A stretch of DNA of 64,000 nt from Distichodus sexfasciatus (lineage: Eukaryota; Chordata; Actinopteri; Characiformes; Distichodontidae): contig JAVGVS010000241.1 of the NCBI GenBank assembly GCA_032718565.1, forward strand, positions 141,501 through 205,500, given 5' to 3'. The position numbers and the translations under genes were made by a program. Below are positions 10,562-22,740 of the stretch, in pieces (position 1 is the stretch's first letter; every line of letters starts with the position of its first letter). Below the pieces are notes generated by a model. The model saw only the letters and a list, made by a program, of their open reading frames with translations, ran no database searches and had not been told where the DNA came from.

Positions 10562-10672
10562 TGACTCTTTTTGAATGACTTCTATTTCCTAATCATAGGG
10601 ACAGTCTCTCTGTAGCAACTTGCATTAGGGGTCTTGCTCAGGGGCCCAGTGGTGGTAGTGATGGAGGTAGGA
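10562..10672 (-). repeat. SINE family A fragment
   Basis: 'tttcctaatcatagggacag', 'gcattaggggtcttgctcag' and 'gtggtagtgatggaggtagg' are the reverse complement of the family A body and tail. Confidence 0.6.
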
Positions 10673-10727
10673 AAATCCATCTTATAATCTCTTAGTTTAT
10701 AAATATCTATTTGTAAATCTATATCTC

Positions 10728-10928
10728 AAGTGAGTGAGTGAGTAGGTGAGTTATTATTTGTCATTGTGAACACCCACAGCACAGCAGCAGTGGCCAGCGG
10801 CCAACCAGAGCCCAGGAGCAGTGCTGTGGGGACAGTACCTTGCTCAGGACTACCTCAGTGGTACCTTTAGCAGTTTGGGTTGAACCGGTGACCCTCTGGT
10901 CATAGGGTGAACACCCTAACCTATGGGC
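10728..10928 (-). repeat. SINE family B
   Basis: 'attatttgtcattgtgaaca', 'ggggacagtaccttgctcag', 'ctacctcagtggtacctt' and 'ccggtgaccctctggtcata' are the reverse of a second tRNA-derived SINE family, seen eight times in the window. Confidence 0.7.
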
Positions 10929-11809
10929 TGGTTTGATGAACATAGATTAAGCCTAACTGCAGTGAGACTCAAACCTATATGTCTTTATATATATATGTAT
11001 TTATCTTTCTGTCTCTCACAAGGAATTCTTGGAACTTCTTGACGGCATTGGAATATTATTTTTAATTTATTATTATTTCAAATGACACATGCTCTGTTGA
11101 AATAATCATTAGATATTCTAGAACAATCTGAAAGATTTTCAAGAGTGTGCATTTCTTGAAAAATAATAATAAAATGATAACTGTTATATCAGAAAGATTG
11201 TAGATTGGTACTGATATTAATTTATTCAGCAATTATTAGACAGGATGAAACAAGCATATTGTGCAGCCTTAAAATGAGCATTTTGGAAACATTATTATGG
11301 ATATTAAGTCTGGTGGAGTATATAGTTTATAATGACACTGGTGCTATGAAGAAAGCTTTACCAAGATGCAGTGAGCAACTTCACTCTGGGGTTGACCTAC
11401 GTGGCTGTAATCTAGGGTTATTATGGAAGGTTGAACCAGAGTTGGTGTAAGCATTGTTTATGCAGAGAGATGTTTAGTGTTTCTACTTTTCTACTGTGTA
11501 CACATTGCAAAAAAGGAAGAATTGCAATTCTGTTTCAAATAACTGCCAAAGCACCAGCTGACGGACTGGGTTTGTGTTATAAAGAGGAGACACCTGGCAG
11601 TAATGTGCCCAAAACAAGCACATGTGCAGCCTGCTTACCAAGTGGACTTACACTGAGATTGATATGCAGACTCTTAAGAGTTTTGTTTTCTGTGCTTCAG
11701 AGACAGAATAAACTACTCATTCCGTCTATCTCTCCGTGATATAAGCATGAGTGTGCAATATGTGTACCATATATTTATGCGACCTTTTTGTCGCCTAAAA
11801 TCACTTTAA
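10929..11809. other. Non-coding, nothing recognised
   Basis: A/T-rich sequence; the open frames at 11205-11450 and 11431-11739 lack splice context and family resemblance. Confidence 0.4.
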
Positions 11810-12020
11810 CTGTTTTTATGGTTTTGTGGGGACATTGGAATGGTCTCCATTAAGAAAAAAGACTATAGAAAATGAGTATGTTTTATGTAAGAAACTTGTG
11901 CTTTTGGTTACTGTGGTTAAGGTTAGGGTTAGGGTTAGGATTAGCTGTAGAATGATATACATCTAGTCATTATGGGGGTCTAAGGAAAGTCCCCACCAAG
12001 ATAATTGTACAAGACCGTGT
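11810..12020. repeat. Dispersed repeat with short telomere-like run
   Basis: A stretch starting 'gttttgtggggacattgg' contains three TTAGGG-type units at about 11923-11942 and continues to 'aagtccccaccaagataat'. The paired 'ggggac' and 'gtcccc' ends suggest a dispersed element, not a real interstitial telomere. Confidence 0.4.
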
Positions 12021-12027
12021 ATATATA

Positions 12028-12540
12028 CAGTACTGTGCAAAAGTTTTAGGCAGGTGTGAAAAAATGCTGTAAACAAAGAATGCGTTCAAAAATGGAAGTG
12101 TTAATCATTGATTTTCATCAATCAACAAAATGCAGTGAATGAACAAAAGAGAAATCTAAATCTAAATCAATATTTGGTGTGACCACCCTTTGCCTTCAAA
12201 ACAGCATCAGTTTTTGAGGGAACTCTGCTGGTAGGTTGTTCCAAACATCTTGGTGTTTCAACCTATGTGTGACGTTGATGATCATTAGCACCTGTTGATC
12301 ATACACCTGACTATAATCCTACAAAATGCCTGACGTGCAGGTGTACCTATAAGAATTGATGCTGGTTTGAAGGCAAAAGGTAGTAACACCAAATATTGAT
12401 TTGATTTAGATTTTTCTTTTGTTTGCTCACTTTGCATTTTGTAAATTGATAAAAATAAACAATCATTATTTATATTTCTGAAAGCATTCTTTGTTTACAG
12501 AATTTTTTTCACACCTGCCTAAAACTTTTGCACAGTACTG
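12028..12540. mobile_element. Tc1/mariner-like MITE with long terminal inverted repeats (513 bp)
   Basis: Both ends begin CAGTACTGTGCAAAAG when read inward and stay nearly identical for roughly 57 bp. TA dinucleotides flank the element (12026-12027 and 12541-12542). There is no transposase frame. A single arm of the same family occurs at 56893-56992. Confidence 0.85.
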
Positions 12541-12542
12541 TA

Positions 12543-13260
12543 TGAGTGTGAGGGAGGTGCATGTGTAGGGTTTAAAGTGTTTATGAGGACCTGATTGTTC
12601 ACATAAGGGGATGACAATTTGAGATTTGTCTGATATTTGTAGCTTTGTGAAGACATTTTTCTATGTAAGAGATAAAGCTATCTTTGACAAACCAAAAGAG
12701 ATATAAGATTTGTTTTCTGTTATTTTGAGGTCATCTAGTAATTATGGGAAAAATATCTCACTGAGATAACAAGACAAGACTGTGTGTACTCAACATAATA
12801 TATGCATGCATCATGGGAAACAATTACTCGAAATATGTGCGATTTTTACTTTTTATACTGATCCCAGGTTATGTAAGTGTGATTTGGCTGTAACCTAAAC
12901 ATAAACTAAACATTCCTTTGTGTCTAACTGGTAGAGTAGCAATAAAGTTTACTTTGACCTTGATGTGTTTTATGATGTTAACAACCAACATCCAGCACTC
13001 TTACTGTATGGCAAAACATACAAACAGACAAGTAAAAGAAAATATGATAGATATATTATCAGTAATTAAATTATAGTTACATTACACATATTTACACATA
13101 GTTTTACTAAAAAAAATTAAGGCTGGCTGATTGCCAAAATTTCTTCGAATACTGAAAGTGGAGCCATTTGATAGCTTGTTGACCTAAAGCCTACTGGAAA
13201 GGCTATAGTAAAAAAGCCAAATATCTCAGGTCCCCAGTCCCATCACCATCACACTGAAAA
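12543..13260. other. Non-coding, nothing recognised
   Basis: A/T-rich sequence, no exon or repeat signature identified. Confidence 0.4.
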
Positions 13261-13273
13261 GTGAGTAGAGTGC

Positions 13274-13687
13274 ATGGAGACAGCTCACGTACTCAGTTGC
13301 TGTGGTATGTGTGTGTTTTTTAGTGACATAGACAGTTTAAGAGAAAAGCATGATGGGAGACAAGTGGTCATCTACCTGAGGTGGTCTGGGTATCTGGGTG
13401 ATGTTGACATCATACTGAATGTAAGACATACTATTCTAAAGTCTGAACCTTTACAGTATTTTGGTAACAGGCACTTGGAGGAACAGGAGATGGGAAACGT
13501 CTTACAGAGCTCTCAGCTGTTGTTGCCTGCTACCACAGAGGGTGATGGGAGCACGATCAAACCCCCATCATCTAAATCTGTCCCCAAGCTTGTGCCCCAC
13601 CCCCAGATGAGGGCTGAGAAGGCAGAGGGGACGAGCGACACTCCTTCTCCCCTCAGGCCGTCCGCTTTCTCTGACCTCTTCCAGTGA
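13274..13687 (+). other. 137-codon open frame of doubtful coding status
   Basis: The reading frame opens with ATG at 13274 and ends with TGA after SAFSDLFQ. From about 13470 it is more GC-rich than the flanks and reads Ser/Pro-rich (SVPKLVPHPQMRAEKAEG). No family is recognised, and no clear promoter or splice partners are seen. It could be an exon of an unrecognised gene, a regulatory segment, or chance. It lies 3.2 kb upstream of myl1 on the opposite strand. Confidence 0.2.
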
Positions 13688-14004
13688 AGAAAGCTGGAGA
13701 AAGCCACGTCACCTCAGCTGTCGTCGGCATTCGCCCCCAATGCTCTTTCGCCCCCCGCCACTCTTTCTCCTGGAGCACCTGCACCTGTCCGAAAAGCCAC
13801 CTCGGCTTTTAATGGCTTTACCAGCCTGAATAGAGCCCCCTTACTTCTTTCTGACACTCTAAAAGGAGGTGGAATGTGGCTATGAAGTAGATTCGTGAAA
13901 TTTAGCCTGCCAACAAGATGGATTCCTTTGTGTCTAACTGGTGCTGGCTAATGCTAATAGCATTAGATTTTATATTGTGCATTACTTCATAATTTAATCT
14001 TCAG

Positions 14005-14470
14005 TGTTGGGAAAGCTACTTTTAAAATGCTACAAACAACATGTAATTAAAAGTAGCTAATCTACAGCAAACTACTGTTTTAATATATTAGCCTTTCAAG
14101 CTACAAGTAATTAAAAGTGGCTAAGCTACAGCACGCTACTGCTTTAATATATTGGCTTTTCAAGCTACAAGCTACTTGTAATTTAAAGTAGCTAAGCTAC
14201 AGCAAGCTATTGTTTTAATATGTTAGTTACATTAGATGATTCATTTTCAGTGTTGGCAAAATTACTTTTAAAATGGCCACTTTTCAGGCTACAACGACTT
14301 GTAATTAAAAGTAGCTAAGCTACAGCAAGCAACTGTTTTAATGCATTAGCTACTTTTTTTCTGTAGCTCATAGTGTAGCTAACTAATATATTAAAACAGC
14401 AGTTACACTACTCAGCTACAGAGAAAAAGTAGCTAGATACTTTGAAACAAGTTCATCCAGAATTGCTTAA
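14005..14470. repeat. Degenerate tandem repeat of 'aagtagctaagctacagc' units
   Basis: At least four imperfect units share 'gtaattaaaagtagctaagc' and 'actgttttaatatattagc'. 'cagtgttgg' appears at about 14003 and 14250. These are typical of an internally repeated fish DNA transposon end, but no clean terminal repeat pair or target duplication was found. Confidence 0.6.
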
Positions 14471-14837
14471 TATTTGTGCTGTAGAATACTCTTAAACCAA
14501 ATTTATTAAAAAACTTGTAAAACATGATGTTAAAATTAATATGAAATACTCATTTTTACATTTTTAATAATGTGATGCCAAATTAAAATGACGTTTTGGA
14601 GGTGGAGAGTTTTGAATTTCAGCTTGTATAAGTTACTCGCATATTTTAATTTCACCACAAATTCCGGCTTTAATGTTGGCCCAGGTGGACTTTATCCTCT
14701 GACTCCATCTTGCAGCTGCCATTTAGCGAGTTGTGATGCAATGACTGCAAAGCTTGGCACAGTAGCTTATCGGGTTCCACCGCTGCCAATTTAAACAATC
14801 AAATTATATTTTTCTTGTAACAATGTAGTGTCATCTT

Positions 14838-15020
14838 AACAGTTGTTAGCATAATGGTTAGGGCATTCACCCCTACATTGCCAGTTTGCCAGTTTGAAGT
14901 TACCACTGAGGTACTCATGAGCAAGGTACCATCCCCAAGCACTGCTCCCTAGGTGCTGCCCATATCAGCTGTCCACGGCTCCCTCATGGATGGGTCAAAT
15001 GCAGAGGTCTACTGTATGCT
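14838..15020 (+). repeat. SINE family B, 5' part (split by solo LTR)
   Basis: The head 'gttagcataatggttagggc', 'gaggtactcatgagcaaggt' and 'tggatgggtcaaatgcagag' belong to family B. The element is interrupted at 15020 and resumes at 15612. Confidence 0.75.
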
Positions 15021-15611
15021 TGTCACGTTTCCACTCGCACAGGGAAGTCGGAACGCAAATGCAGGAGTTAATATGTCCAAAAAAACACACGGCTTCAGAC
15101 GGAAACACAGCGCAGCCAAGCCAGAACCGAGGCGTTTCTGAGTTACTGTCCACACTCTGAGAACTTGACAGGGTCCTGGAAATTCCGACACTCCGAGCAA
15201 GAAGTAAAGCATCCTGTTGGCTTTTCGTGAGCTCCACGAGCACGGTACCTTGCTCGTGTAGCGGTGTGGTTAGCTTCTGTGTCGCTAGCGGTTAGCCTGA
15301 ATGTAGCTTAGTGGCAATCCCAGAGGTAGCCTAGCGGTTTGCCTCATTCGTCGTTGGCTGGCTTCTTAGACGGAACACACAGAGAGTGGTGAGTGTGAGG
15401 GAGAACCGACAAAACACGACTGGAGAACCAAACTTATATATACGAACATAAACAAGGGGCCGAACTAGAACACAGGTGAAACTAATAAACTCATAACACG
15501 AACACAGGAAGCTGGGGCCAAGACGAGACAAACACGAAAACAAAAGGAAACTAAACGGGACGTAGCGCCACCTTCTGTTTGCTCAGCTAGGGCGCAGACC
15601 GGCTCCTGACA
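15021..15611. mobile_element. Solo LTR inserted in a SINE (591 bp)
   Basis: The insert starts TGTCACG and ends CTGACA, the TG...CA ends of long terminal repeats with a 5-bp inverted terminus. Flanks are atgct (15016-15020) and gtgct (15612-15616), a 4-of-5 target duplication. A TATA-like 'cttatatatacg' lies near 15432. No internal retroelement genes are present, so it is most simply a recombined solo LTR. Confidence 0.6.
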
Positions 15612-15645
15612 GTGCTGCAGTTTGTTCACAAGGACAAATAATCAC
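15612..15645 (+). repeat. SINE family B, 3' end after the LTR
   Basis: 'gtttgttcacaaggacaaat' is the family B tail (compare 'gttcacaatgacaaataat' at 41769). Confidence 0.7.
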
Positions 15646-16600
15646 TTATGCCATGACCAACAAAGTGGGCATAGGGAAAATATTAGTTTGCATCTTATAA
15701 TTTATTTGCACCTGCTTTGCTCTCTAATTTCTCATATGCATTTGGATAGGATTGAACTGCATAGAACTTCTATGCAAAATTTGGATTCACCAATATGAAA
15801 CTTTTAAAGATAAAGGGAAAACGTGGATATCAAATAAATACTAGTTTTTGTAATTCACATGCGATAAACAAGGCCGCCCTAAGCACCCACCCTTTCACTC
15901 CTTTGACTCCTGTGACAAACTCTTGAATGCTCTGGCTTGATCTGAAACAGCGGGTTGAGCTCTTATGAGCCGATGACGCATGTCTCTGGATTAAGATCAC
16001 AGCAGGATGCCAACAGAGGCGTACCGTGCCACAGGATGCCGACACCAGGACTGAACTCTTGAGAAAGGTGAACACATCTTATGACGAAACTGCTTTGCGA
16101 GGACGAAGCGTAGTTTTCTAACCCACTCTTCATTTATCTCTGTACGTGATCTTCTTCATAATGAGCTGCTTTTATTTGAAGCTTCTTGCTGTTACAAACG
16201 CCACCTGCTGTTTTGAGACAGGGAGTTTTTCTAAGAGGAGATTCATCATTGACATCACATCTTTAGTGCTGTCAGATCCATTGCATCTTATGTAAATATA
16301 CTTGGCAAAATATGCGCAATAAATATAGCAACTTAACGCGCTATCATAAAAAGAGGAATGGGAAATGAAGACTCTGTGTGAGGGGAGGCTCTGTGTTAGT
16401 TGTGATGCGTTGGTTCACTGGTGGAACGAAGACGTATTCTGTTTGAGCTACGTCAAGGGGCAGGAACTGTTTACTGAATCCTATTTTCCCTGAATCAGTA
16501 TGATTGGAATGATTGGGAGTGTTGTATTATTGTTTTTCAAATACATATTTTGCATGAGATTTGAAGCAAGGACTAAATGCATTACTGGGCATTTATCATT
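15646..16600. other. Non-coding, nothing recognised
   Basis: Intergenic sequence without a recognised exon, terminal repeat or SINE. Confidence 0.4.
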
Positions 16601-16604
16601 CACT

Positions 16605-16955
16605 GGCATGGTTGCGTGGTGGTAACGCTGTTTCCTCAAAGTGAGAAGGTCCAACATTTGATGCCCCAGGGTTCGAAGACTGTAGGGCCTTTCTGTGTGG
16701 AGTTTGCATCCTTTCCTCATGTTCACTTGGGTTTTCTCCAGGTGCTCCGGTTATTACCCACAGTCCAAAAGCATGCGCTGTATGTTGGTTGGTTAATCTA
16801 ATTTGACCCCATTAGGTGTAACTGTGAGTGTGTGTGCCCTGTGGAGTGTTGGTGCTCACCCAGGGTTGGTCCCCACCTCGCACCTCTAGGCCTGGGATAG
16901 GCTGTGGTCTCTGTGAACCTGGATTTAAGCGGTTCAGATAATGATTGAATGAACG
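16605..16955 (+). repeat. SINE-like dispersed repeat family C, near full length
   Basis: 'tttctgtgtggagtttgcat', 'ccacagtccaaaagcatgcg', 'gataggctgtggtctctgtg' and 'gatttaagcggttcagataa' appear in the order typical of this fish repeat, ending in ATGAATGA-type repeats. Confidence 0.7.
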
Positions 16956-16965
16956 TATACAATAT

Positions 16966-17220
16966 AGGGGCAGTTAGTAGAGTAACAGTGGGGGAGTTGG
17001 CCCTGAGAAGGTCAATGATTTGATTCCTGAACTGGTAAAGGTAGCATTGAGTTGCTCATGAGTAAGGTACCGTCCCCAAGTACTGCTGCTCCCCGGGCAC
17101 TGCATATGTCAGCTGCCCACTGCTCCTTCATGGATGGGTCAAATGCAGAGGTCACATTTCATTGTGGTGTGTTGCGTGCTGTACGGTGGTGTGTTGACAA
17201 AGACACAAATAATCACTCAC
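16966..17220 (+). repeat. SINE family B, near full length
   Basis: It runs from 'ggggcagttagtagagtaac' through 'gagttggccctgagaaggtc', 'aggtaccgtccccaagtact' and 'gctgcccactgctccttcat' to the tail 'acacaaataatcactcac'. Confidence 0.75.
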
Positions 17221-17225
17221 TTTAG

Positions 17226-17507
17226 TATAAAATTCTATACTTAGATCAGCTCTACTGGCAAGGTTTTCAACTGAAGTATTGTCATACAGGGTTACACAGC
17301 CTCAGACTCATGACATTATATACGTACAAGAATAAGGTTTACAATATTACAAGTCAAAGCAAGAAAAGCCTATAAGGGCTTTACACAGCCACTGCAGAAA
17401 CAACATCTGCAAAGAAAGTGCATTTCTCACATTTTCTTAAAAGTTTTATTTGGACTATATTTAGAGTCAAAATCTTTCGACTTTAGTTGTTTCTCAAACA
17501 GGGGTAG
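17226..17507. other. Non-coding, nothing recognised
   Basis: Short intergenic gap between SINE copies. Confidence 0.4.
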
Positions 17508-17625
17508 TGGTGGTCTTGTGGTTAGGATCCTTAACGCCGAGTTGCTCTCAGGGAGACTGTTCCTGAAATTAGTGAATTGAAGTCGCTTAGCATAAGAGCA
17601 TCTACTAAACATCAAAAATGTGAAT
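17508..17625 (+). repeat. SINE family A with internal deletion
   Basis: The head 'gtggtggtcttgtggttagg' jumps directly to the body 'gagttgctctcagggagact' and tail 'gcataagagcatctacta', skipping the B-box region. Confidence 0.65.
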
Positions 17626-18389
17626 ATACTGTAAATGTAAGCAAATTCTGGAACTTTTGTGTAACCAGACCTCACAGCCCAGATATCCTCACACAGTCAC
17701 ACCCACACACACGTATACACACGCAGCAATTAAGTTGTGTAGACCATGTTCTCTCTCCTCCTGTAACACCATCACCCCTCTACAGTAACCTAAAGCAAGC
17801 AGGCTTCTTAACCTTTACATAATGCTGCACATTCCATCTGATATTACACACTCGTCCAAACTTGTCTCACTCAGCTTAAAAACTTACAATGCATTTCAGT
17901 GTTTACCTCGTCTCGAAGCATTAATGAGCTGTTCATTAGTTTCCTTCAACAGCTCCCACACTGCTTTACTAGAGGCATTATATCAGAACACTGAGCAGTG
18001 AGGCTGGAGGATAAAGATACATTAAACAAGTTCAGCACTCCAAATGTGCTTAATGAATAAAAAGAAATGGAGTGGCTTTAGCATGTCATTAGTTAATGGG
18101 AGCCTCAACTTATAATCTGAACATAGCTATAACCTAATACTGTACATCAAGCATTTCAATTTTAGCTTTACTGACAAATAACATCATAGACCTCAATAGA
18201 TTTTAAACTGGATCTTGATGGTCAATTTCTGGTTATTGCTATCAGAGTTACCGCGGCAATACCTAGGACTGGTCACCCACACCTACCTACATCCCTGTAA
18301 CATAATAAATCTGCACCACCCCATTAATAAGTATTTATTTTGCAGTGTTGCACAATTCATTGATTTTTGTTTGCGCATTCTGCATATTA

Positions 18390-18592
18390 TGGAGTGGTCG
18401 TGGTCTAGTGGTTAGGATGCTCACCTGTGGACCAGGTGGTCATGGGTTCGAATCCTACCTCCAGTGCTACCATCATTGTGTTCTTGAGCAAGACCCTTAA
18501 CCCCAAGTTTCTCTCAGAGGAATTTAGAAAATGGAAGATGCTTTGGATAAGAGTGTTTGAAAATGCTGTAAATATAAATGTACTGTAAATGC
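18390..18592 (+). repeat. SINE family A, full length
   Basis: This is the best copy: head 'gtggtctagtggttaggatg', B-box 'gggttcgaatcctacctcc', 'gagcaagacccttaacccc', and tail 'gctttggataagagtgtt'. Confidence 0.8.
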
Positions 18593-18960
18593 ACTCTAGA
18601 ACAATAAAGGGCACACTGGCTGCAGCCTCTGGTCTCCAGCTTGACCAGAAAAATGTCACTCAAGTTTATCGTTGGGCAAATTGTTTGTTTCAACAAAAAA
18701 TTCTGTATTGTCTGATGGTTTTTAGTTGCTTTTGTCACACCAAAATTCCAAGTAAAGCTTCTGAGGTCATACAAATGTCAAGTGTGAATTCCATCTCACA
18801 TCAGCAGGAGGAATAACCTCCGCCTTTGGTGAACGTGGATGCTTTCAGATTTAATTTTATCATGTCTTCTAGTAAGCCTCCTCATACTCATTCACCCACT
18901 CACTCTCTCACTTACCCATTCACCCATTCACCCAAGCAAGCCACCACACCCTGCCCGCTG

Positions 18961-19100
18961 CAAAAGGAATGGGGCTGTAACTGAGTCATGGGACAGATGG
19001 CCTCTATTTATAGACACTTCCAGAGAGGTGTGAAGTTTCTTGGGATCTCTCTGAGAGAGGCCACAGCTCCTTAAGGGGGCTGGTCCACTGCCACTTAAAG
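18961..19100. promoter_or_regulatory. Candidate muscle enhancer upstream of myl1
   Basis: Within 48 bp lie GGAATG (MCAT/TEAD core, 18966-18971), TGAGTCA (AP-1, 18982-18988), CAGATG (MyoD-type E-box, 18994-18999) and CTATTTATAG (perfect MEF2 site, 19004-19013). CACTTAA (NK2-type) follows at 19092-19098. The motifs are seen; enhancer function is inferred. It sits about 9 kb upstream of the myl1 start and about 4 kb upstream of cps1. Confidence 0.45.
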
Positions 19101-19259
19101 TCCCTCCCACAGTGCCAGGCGAGATCATAAAGGGTAAGGCTAAACAAAGCAGGCCTCGGCCTTGGACGCTTCCTCAGCCTCCCAACAAGGCTCCCAAAGC
19201 AACTTGAGCCATACCTCCTGAGAAGAATGTCCATTATAGTCACTTGGAATTGATGAAGT

Positions 19260-19659
19260 CATCAGAGCACTATTCTATGTGGGGCTATTCTGCGTCTCCA
19301 GTGTTTCTTTTTCTACCGTAGAGACTTCTTGCTCCTGCACAATCACTGCAAAGACACCATATATTAAACACTGTCGTGTCAATATGAGCACTATTTTAAA
19401 CACTCTTTTAATGGGATTAGCAGCTCTTTGAGTATAATGTCACTCTCAGATGTCCTTTGCATGACCACATACCCAAATAACAACTGCAGCATTTTGAAAG
19501 ATGCAGTTATCATTTCATCATTAAATGCAGAATAAACTGTTATTTTCAGTGTTGTGAATAATATAACATTTGTAATTCTACGTTGGCAAACACAATGACA
19601 TTTGACAACATTCATTTAAATATCAGTTTAGCGTCTCAAAAATAATCTGGTATAATTAG

Positions 19660-19693
<34 letters not shown>

Positions 19694-22600
19694 GAGTGTA
19701 AACAGTTTTAAAAGCTCTGGTTTATTATAGAGATTTACTGACCGCTTGGATGAAAATTTCTTGCCTAAAACTTTTTCCTGTTGCTGTGTAAACTATTTCA
19801 ACAGCTCAGTGCTGCCATCGAGTGTTCATCACAAGCGCTACAGTTTCATATTTGGAAAACTATTTGCCACTCTAATTTAGCAGTGACACAACTTCATGAA
19901 ACTGACATTGTGAAAATACATTTTAATTAATAATATAAACGGTGGGGAGCTATTTTGCAGACATTCTATTCAATGTTTGAGGAAAAAAAAAAAGATCCAT
20001 AGTAACTAACTACCTAAAAACTGCTTTGTGCAACGTCCCAGATTGCAGAAGGATTGTATAAATATTGCAGAAATCTGAGATATATAACACTAGTTTAAAA
20101 AGTAGCCATGTTCCTTCACGTTGTTGTTCACTGCAGGCCTTAGAAATGTCACCAAGATGGCCATGGCTATTTTAAGGTCCCTTGTATACAGCTTGAGATG
20201 TTTAAAAACAGCAAGTGGGGCGCTGGCCATAATGGATGCCCTCCAGAAAACAGAAGAGTAATCTGTTATCTGCAATGATGCCAATTCCCAGCAGTCGGAT
20301 TCGGTTAGGGGTCATAATAGAAAGCTATGCATTTCATCAGCTTTGCATGTTCTCCAGTTACAGAGCAATTTTCCGTCTTATGGCAATCCTGCTCTGAGTA
20401 CAAGAAGAGTTAAAGAGTTATAGCTCTGAGAATAGAACTGATGCCCATTGGCGAACATTGCAGAGTTTGATACCAGTTTGGATGGAGATGATGTATCTCC
20501 CCCTCTCGGTTTGCTACTGAGGGACAGGGCTATAGATGTGCATGGCAAGCCACACTGCCACAAATATATAACACCAATATATATAAAAGTAAAGTCGTAG
20601 AGTTTCAGTTCAGAATTTTACACTACTCTTTTTGTATCAGTTTAGCAAAGCCTTTTAAATGCAAAGTCATATACATTATATCAGGTCATATTCATTTTAT
20701 GATGATTTTCTAAACTCACTTTAAAAATAAAAAATTAGGGTTTTTTAAACTGTGGAAATATTAATGATCATAACCCCCAAAGACCTGACCAAATTCCAGT
20801 TTTGTGACTTTTTGTGACTGTATTTCCACCAGTTCTCTAAGAAAATCCAATGTTAACCACTAGGAGGCAGACATACACATTAAACACAATGTTAACCACA
20901 ACACATTTTACATACATCCTTTTTACTGACACACAAATGTATTAATTATTCGTTTAATATCGCTTAAATTCATGTGTCAGAAAATTGCATTAGGATTTAT
21001 TTGAATGCTACTGACAATATTACGTGTGTGTGTAATATTAATTTGGATCAGAAGGCTCAACTATATATAACTATGTACTGTAAGTCAGAATTCCCAATCC
21101 TGGTTCTCACAGACCCTTTCCTCTGTACAAATTCTAGTATTTTTATCCTGATGCAAGAAATACAGAATCTGTGCAGAGCAGAGGGTTGGAACTTCCTTGA
21201 CTTCAGTAGCAAATGAGTGTTCAGTTTAACCTAGAGCTTTGCTGGCCCCTACTTGTCAATTGCTTTCATTAGCAGAAGGCCCAGCAAACCACCCTGTGGG
21301 GTATAGCAAGCTTAGGAAAGGGAATATATAATGTGGTTGTGTAAAAGCTGGTGCCAGGCCGTGTTATTCACGCCTAACCTGCTCCATCTGACAGACTGCT
21401 GAACCCAGCAGAGCAAACACACCATGCTCAGCAAACTCCTGTGCCGTCCCTAATCCCACTCGCTCACTGCAACACCATTGTCATGGTGCAGAGTGGAAGT
21501 TCCAGTGGGGTTTTAGTGCAGGCATCCTTGCTGAAAGGTCAGCTCAGACCCACATTGAGACAGTTTATGACTTCACAGGTTACTGATGATTTAATGCTGA
21601 CCTAGTGTTCAAAACTCAGCTTTGGATCATTTGGCAAGGACCCCAACATTAATTTTGCTTTTATTTAGTATGATAAATTTTAAGTTGACTATATTGTAGC
21701 CATGCTATGTGAAAGGTTCATACATACAAACAAAAAAAAATTATAATACAAATATATAGTAGAAATATATTATAGAAAATAATGATATAGGTGCACAGCC
21801 CTGATATTTAGTGAATATTGAATGGTGATGCAGTGGTAAGTGACTGAAACCTTGTGCTGATGAGCAGAAAATTGGGGATTTGTATCCCTGGAGACACTAA
21901 AAACTGGACCTGGAAAGTAACAATGCTGGTACCAACGGGCCCCTGACCCTTAACCCCACTTAATGGTACTCCAAAAATACTCTCCCTTACATTATGAAAA
22001 CATGGGTGTAATGTGGGTGTATTCTTTATTTGACAATTATGGTGTCAGTTGATTTGAAAAGTAAGAGCAACACCAGAGTGAGTAGCTAATTAGAGAGACT
22101 TTAACTGAAATATTATCATTTATTTTTATGTTCCCTTTCTCAGGTAGGGACTTGGAGCTTGGAGACTAATCCAATGACTTGATTGTCAAAATGACCTATT
22201 GTGTAAAGTTAACTATTACGTAAAATGTAGTAGGTAGTTAGAAGACAGATGGTGACCACTATTTTAGTACAAAGTGCAAACATCTAAAGCCACCCGTCAT
22301 TTTTCTTTATATTTTCCCAAGAAAATGAAGCAATAATTACAGTGATTTATTGAAACATTGATATGAGGTGAGGTTTAAACTTTTGAAAAGTACACTTTAA
22401 GAAAAAAATTATTACCCTTACCCTTTAGATTTATCATGTGACAAAGACAAAAAACGGCATGTTTTGTGTTCATGTTATGCCAAGTTCTACTAAAATATTA
22501 AATTAATGATGACTATGTGCATTAAATTTATCGCAAGACCCACGTGTTTCCGGCATCATGTTTTAGCCTAGCCTACTATCAGTGCTCCTCTTCGGGTGAA

Positions 22601-22740
22601 GTAATATACAGTGTATATTTTATTGGAGATTCATTAAATTCATTCGACATTCTATTAATTTTTCACAAGTTCACGCCATGCTCACGTAAATATTACGTTC
22701 ACAGCGTGACAGAGTTACGTCTCTTTCACGTTGTCCTCTC
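19260..22740. other. Intergenic sequence between myl1 and cps1
   Basis: No gene is recognised in 3.5 kb. A (GAT)n microsatellite lies at 19661-19692. No LANCL1-like exon was seen although LANCL1 lies between MYL1 and CPS1 in mammals. Confidence 0.4.

Noticed and set aside
11922..11942. Interstitial telomere
   Set aside because: Only about three TTAGGG units, inside a dispersed fish repeat.
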